Positions 39,126 through 41,857 of a stretch of DNA of 41,857 nucleotides are shown here, piece by piece. Made by a program: the position numbers and the translations under genes. Position 1 is the stretch's first letter. Each line of letters opens with the position of its first letter. The notes under the pieces are model-generated. The model was not told the DNA's origin, did not search any database, and saw only the letters and a list, made by a program, of their open reading frames with translations. This stretch comes from an uncultured Clostridium sp. (GTDB taxonomy: Bacteria > Bacillota > Clostridia > TANB77 > CAG-508), in the NCBI GenBank assembly GCA_946497775.1, contig CAMMLS010000006.1, positions 1-41,857 on the forward strand. Reading direction: 5' to 3'.

Positions 39126-41857
39126 ATGAATTCACTTATTAATATATTAGAAAAACATGATAAATTTAATCAATATATAAAAGATATAAACAAAGGTGTA
39201 AATCCTATTATGCTTTCTGGATTAACAGATAGCGGAAAGGTGCACCTTTCTTATGCTACAAAAATTTATACAGAAAGACCAATATGTATTGTAACATATA
39301 ATGAGTTACAAGCTAGAAAATTAATTAAAGATTTAAAATACTATACTAATGATGTTTACTATTTCCCAAAAAGAGAAATTGTTACATATGATTATTTAGC
39401 AGAAAGTAAAGATACTTTAAATGAAAGAATAGAGTGTTTGAATAATATTAAAACTCAAAAAGCAAAAGTTATTGTAACAACAGTAGAAGCTTGTATGCAG
39501 AAAATGATATCAAAAGAAAGCTTATATAGGCATGTTCTAAATTTGAAAGTTGGAACAGAATATAAACTTGACCATATAAAAGAAGAATTAATTAACTTAG
39601 GATACGAAAGATTTGATTTAGTAGAAGGAAAAGGTCAGTTTAGTGTAAGAGGCGGCATAGTAGATGTTGCAGTGTCTGACAAAATACGGAATTAGAATTG
39701 AATTTTGGGGAGATGAAATTGATTCTATTAGAAATTTCAATATTTACACTCAACGTTCCACAGAAATGTTAGAAAAAGTGGAAATTTATCCTTCAAATGA
39801 GTTCGTTTTGGAAAATGGATTAGATAAAGTTTGTTATGATATACAAAAAGGAAAATACATAGAAGAAGATTTAGAAGAAATTAGAAATGGTAATTATTTA
39901 AATAAAGTAGATAAATATTTTAATTCTTTTTATAAAACTCAAAATAACTTATTTGATTATTTACCAGATGAATATGTTATTTTACTAGACGAAGTAAAAA
40001 AGATAAAACAAAGATCAGATAATATTATAAAAGACAATGAAAGTATAATGAAAAGCTTGGTAGAAAAAAATAAAATAATACCAGAAGCTTTAACTGTAAT
40101 GGATAATTACGAAAAACTAATATTAAAATTAGATAAAAGGCAATTAATATATCTAGAAAATCAAGACAAGGGTTTTGTAGATTCTAATAGTATGCATGCA
40201 AAAAGAAACGGATATAGCTTTAGCTATAGGGAGGTCAACTTTTTTCGCCTTGGAACTGATTTACTATTTGAGGAAATTGAAAAAGCGAGAAAAAAAGATA
40301 AAATAGTTGTTGTTATTGCCGGAAGCGAAGATAATGGAAGAAAAATTTCAAAAATCTTATTCGAAAAAGATATTCCAAACACATTTAAATCTACATTAGA
40401 AGGAAATATTGCAGAAAATTATATATATGTAACAACAGGAAATTTAGAAAGTGGTTTTGAGGCATATGATTTTAATTTGTTTGTAATACCAACAGGAGAA
40501 CTATTTAAAACCAAAAAAAACAAAAGGGTTGCTAATAAAATATACAAAGATGCAGATACGATAGTATTTTCAGATTTAAAAGTTGGAGATTATGTAGTAC
40601 ACAAAAATCATGGAATAGGACAATTTATAGGTGTCAATACTATTACAGCAGATAAAATAACAAAAGATTACATTAAAATAAAATACAAAGGAGACGACAT
40701 ATTATATATTCCAACAAATCAGTTAGACAACATAAGAAAATATGTAGGCGTTGGAGAAAAACATTCCCCAGACTTAAATAGTTTAGGAAATAAAGAATGG
40801 TCTAATACTAAAAAAAGAGTAAAAGCAAATTTACAAATAGTTGCAAAAGAACTTCTAGAATTATATGCAAAAAGAGAGAAAGCAAAAGGATTTGCATTTT
40901 CAAAAGATACAGTATGGCAAACACAATTTGAAAATAGTTTTGCATATGAAGAAACAGATGACCAATTAAGATGTATTGATGAAATGAAAAAAGATATGGA
41001 ATCACCTAAACCTATGGATAGACTACTATGTGGAGATGTTGGATATGGAAAAACAGAAGTCGCAATAAGAGGTGCTTTTAAAGCTTGTATGGATGGAAAA
41101 CAAGTAGCCTATTTAGTTCCAACAACTATTCTTGCTAACCAACAATATGAATCTTTTAAAGAAAGAATGAAAGAATTCCCAATTAGAATAGAGCTTTTAA
41201 ATAGATTTAGAACAAAAAAAGAGCAAGAAGAAACAGTTAAAAAATTAAAACTAGGAGAAGTAGATATTGTAATTGGAACACATAGACTTCTTAGCAAAGA
41301 CATAGAATTTAAAAACTTGGGAATGCTAATAATAGATGAAGAGCAAAGATTTGGAGTTAAAGCAAAAGAAAAAATAAAAGAAATGAAGCACAATATAGAT
41401 GTACTTACAATGACCGCAACACCAATACCTAGAACATTACATATGTCTATTGTAGGAATAAGAGATATGTCAGTTATATATGAACCTCCACAAAATAGAA
41501 AACCAGTTCAAACTTATGTACTTGAATTTGATGAAGAAGTTATAAGAGAAGCTATTGTTAAAGAACTAGAAAGAAATGGTCAGGTATTTTATTTATACAA
41601 TAATGTAGAAAACATTATACAAAAAGCAGATGAAATACAAACATTAGTACCAGAAGCAAATGTAGCATATGCACATGGTAAAATGGCTGGAAAAGAAATA
41701 GAAGAAATAATGGAGGATTTTATAAAAGGAAAAACAAATGTCTTAGTGTGTACAACAATATTAGAGTCAGGAATAGACATACCAAATGCAAATACAATAA
41801 TAGTAGAAAATGCAGATAGATTAGGATTAGCACAACTATACCAAATAAGAGGAAGAG
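39126..41857 (+). CDS. mfd: Transcription-repair coupling factor Mfd (partial, runs off right edge), frame interrupted at CGG 39687
   Basis: [22 protein letters not shown]; skipping C39687 joins [24 protein letters not shown]; downstream [51 protein letters not shown]. Confidence 0.97.

Noticed and set aside
445-39695. dnaX/IS-type -1 programmed frameshifting at slippery heptamers
   Set aside because: No X XXY YYZ slippery sequence is shared by the breakpoints, and the needed correction is +1 (skip one base), always at CGG.
445-39695. Ordinary homopolymer-type sequencing indels as explanation for the frameshifts
   Set aside because: The added base is a single C before GG, not a homopolymer extension in most cases; however a modification-linked base-calling artefact is not excluded without reads.
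445-39695. Simple CGG reassignment to another amino acid (triplet)
   Set aside because: Reassignment alone would not repair the frame; the sites need a one-base shift as well.

Overview
AT-rich Firmicutes/Clostridia-like chromosomal window (organism inferred from gene content and composition only). It carries housekeeping genes: gatCAB, rpsT, mscL, rpiB, a MraY/WecA-type transferase, topB, a WalRK-like two-component pair, lepB, holB, ricT/PSP1, a four-subunit 2-oxoacid:ferredoxin oxidoreductase, a short SUF pair, cca, minD/minE, rodA/ftsW, dus, mazF and mfd (cut by the right edge). Accessory content includes a Fic toxin-antitoxin pair, Rpn/PD-(D/E)XK transposase-like genes and prepilin-like surface proteins. 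The strongest signal: ten genes or gene remnants (fic, mraY-like, topB, walK-like, holB, rodA, dus, mfd, a prepilin-like surface gene and a surface-gene remnant), and possibly an eleventh (Rpn fragment at the left edge), are each broken by the same event. One extra C sits in front of a GGN glycine codon, so an in-frame CGG appears, and removing one nucleotide restores the conserved protein. The events are in phase, always the same sense and always restore Gly. This suggests a +1 frameshift or quadruplet (CGGN -> Gly) decoding at CGG, although six in-frame CGG triplets in four atypical genes read normally and a sequence artefact cannot be excluded. Second signal: a two-copy leader cassette (promoter, (CA)n-encoded His-Thr leader peptide, intrinsic terminator, long hairpin with unrelated but self-complementary arms) upstream of the surface genes.
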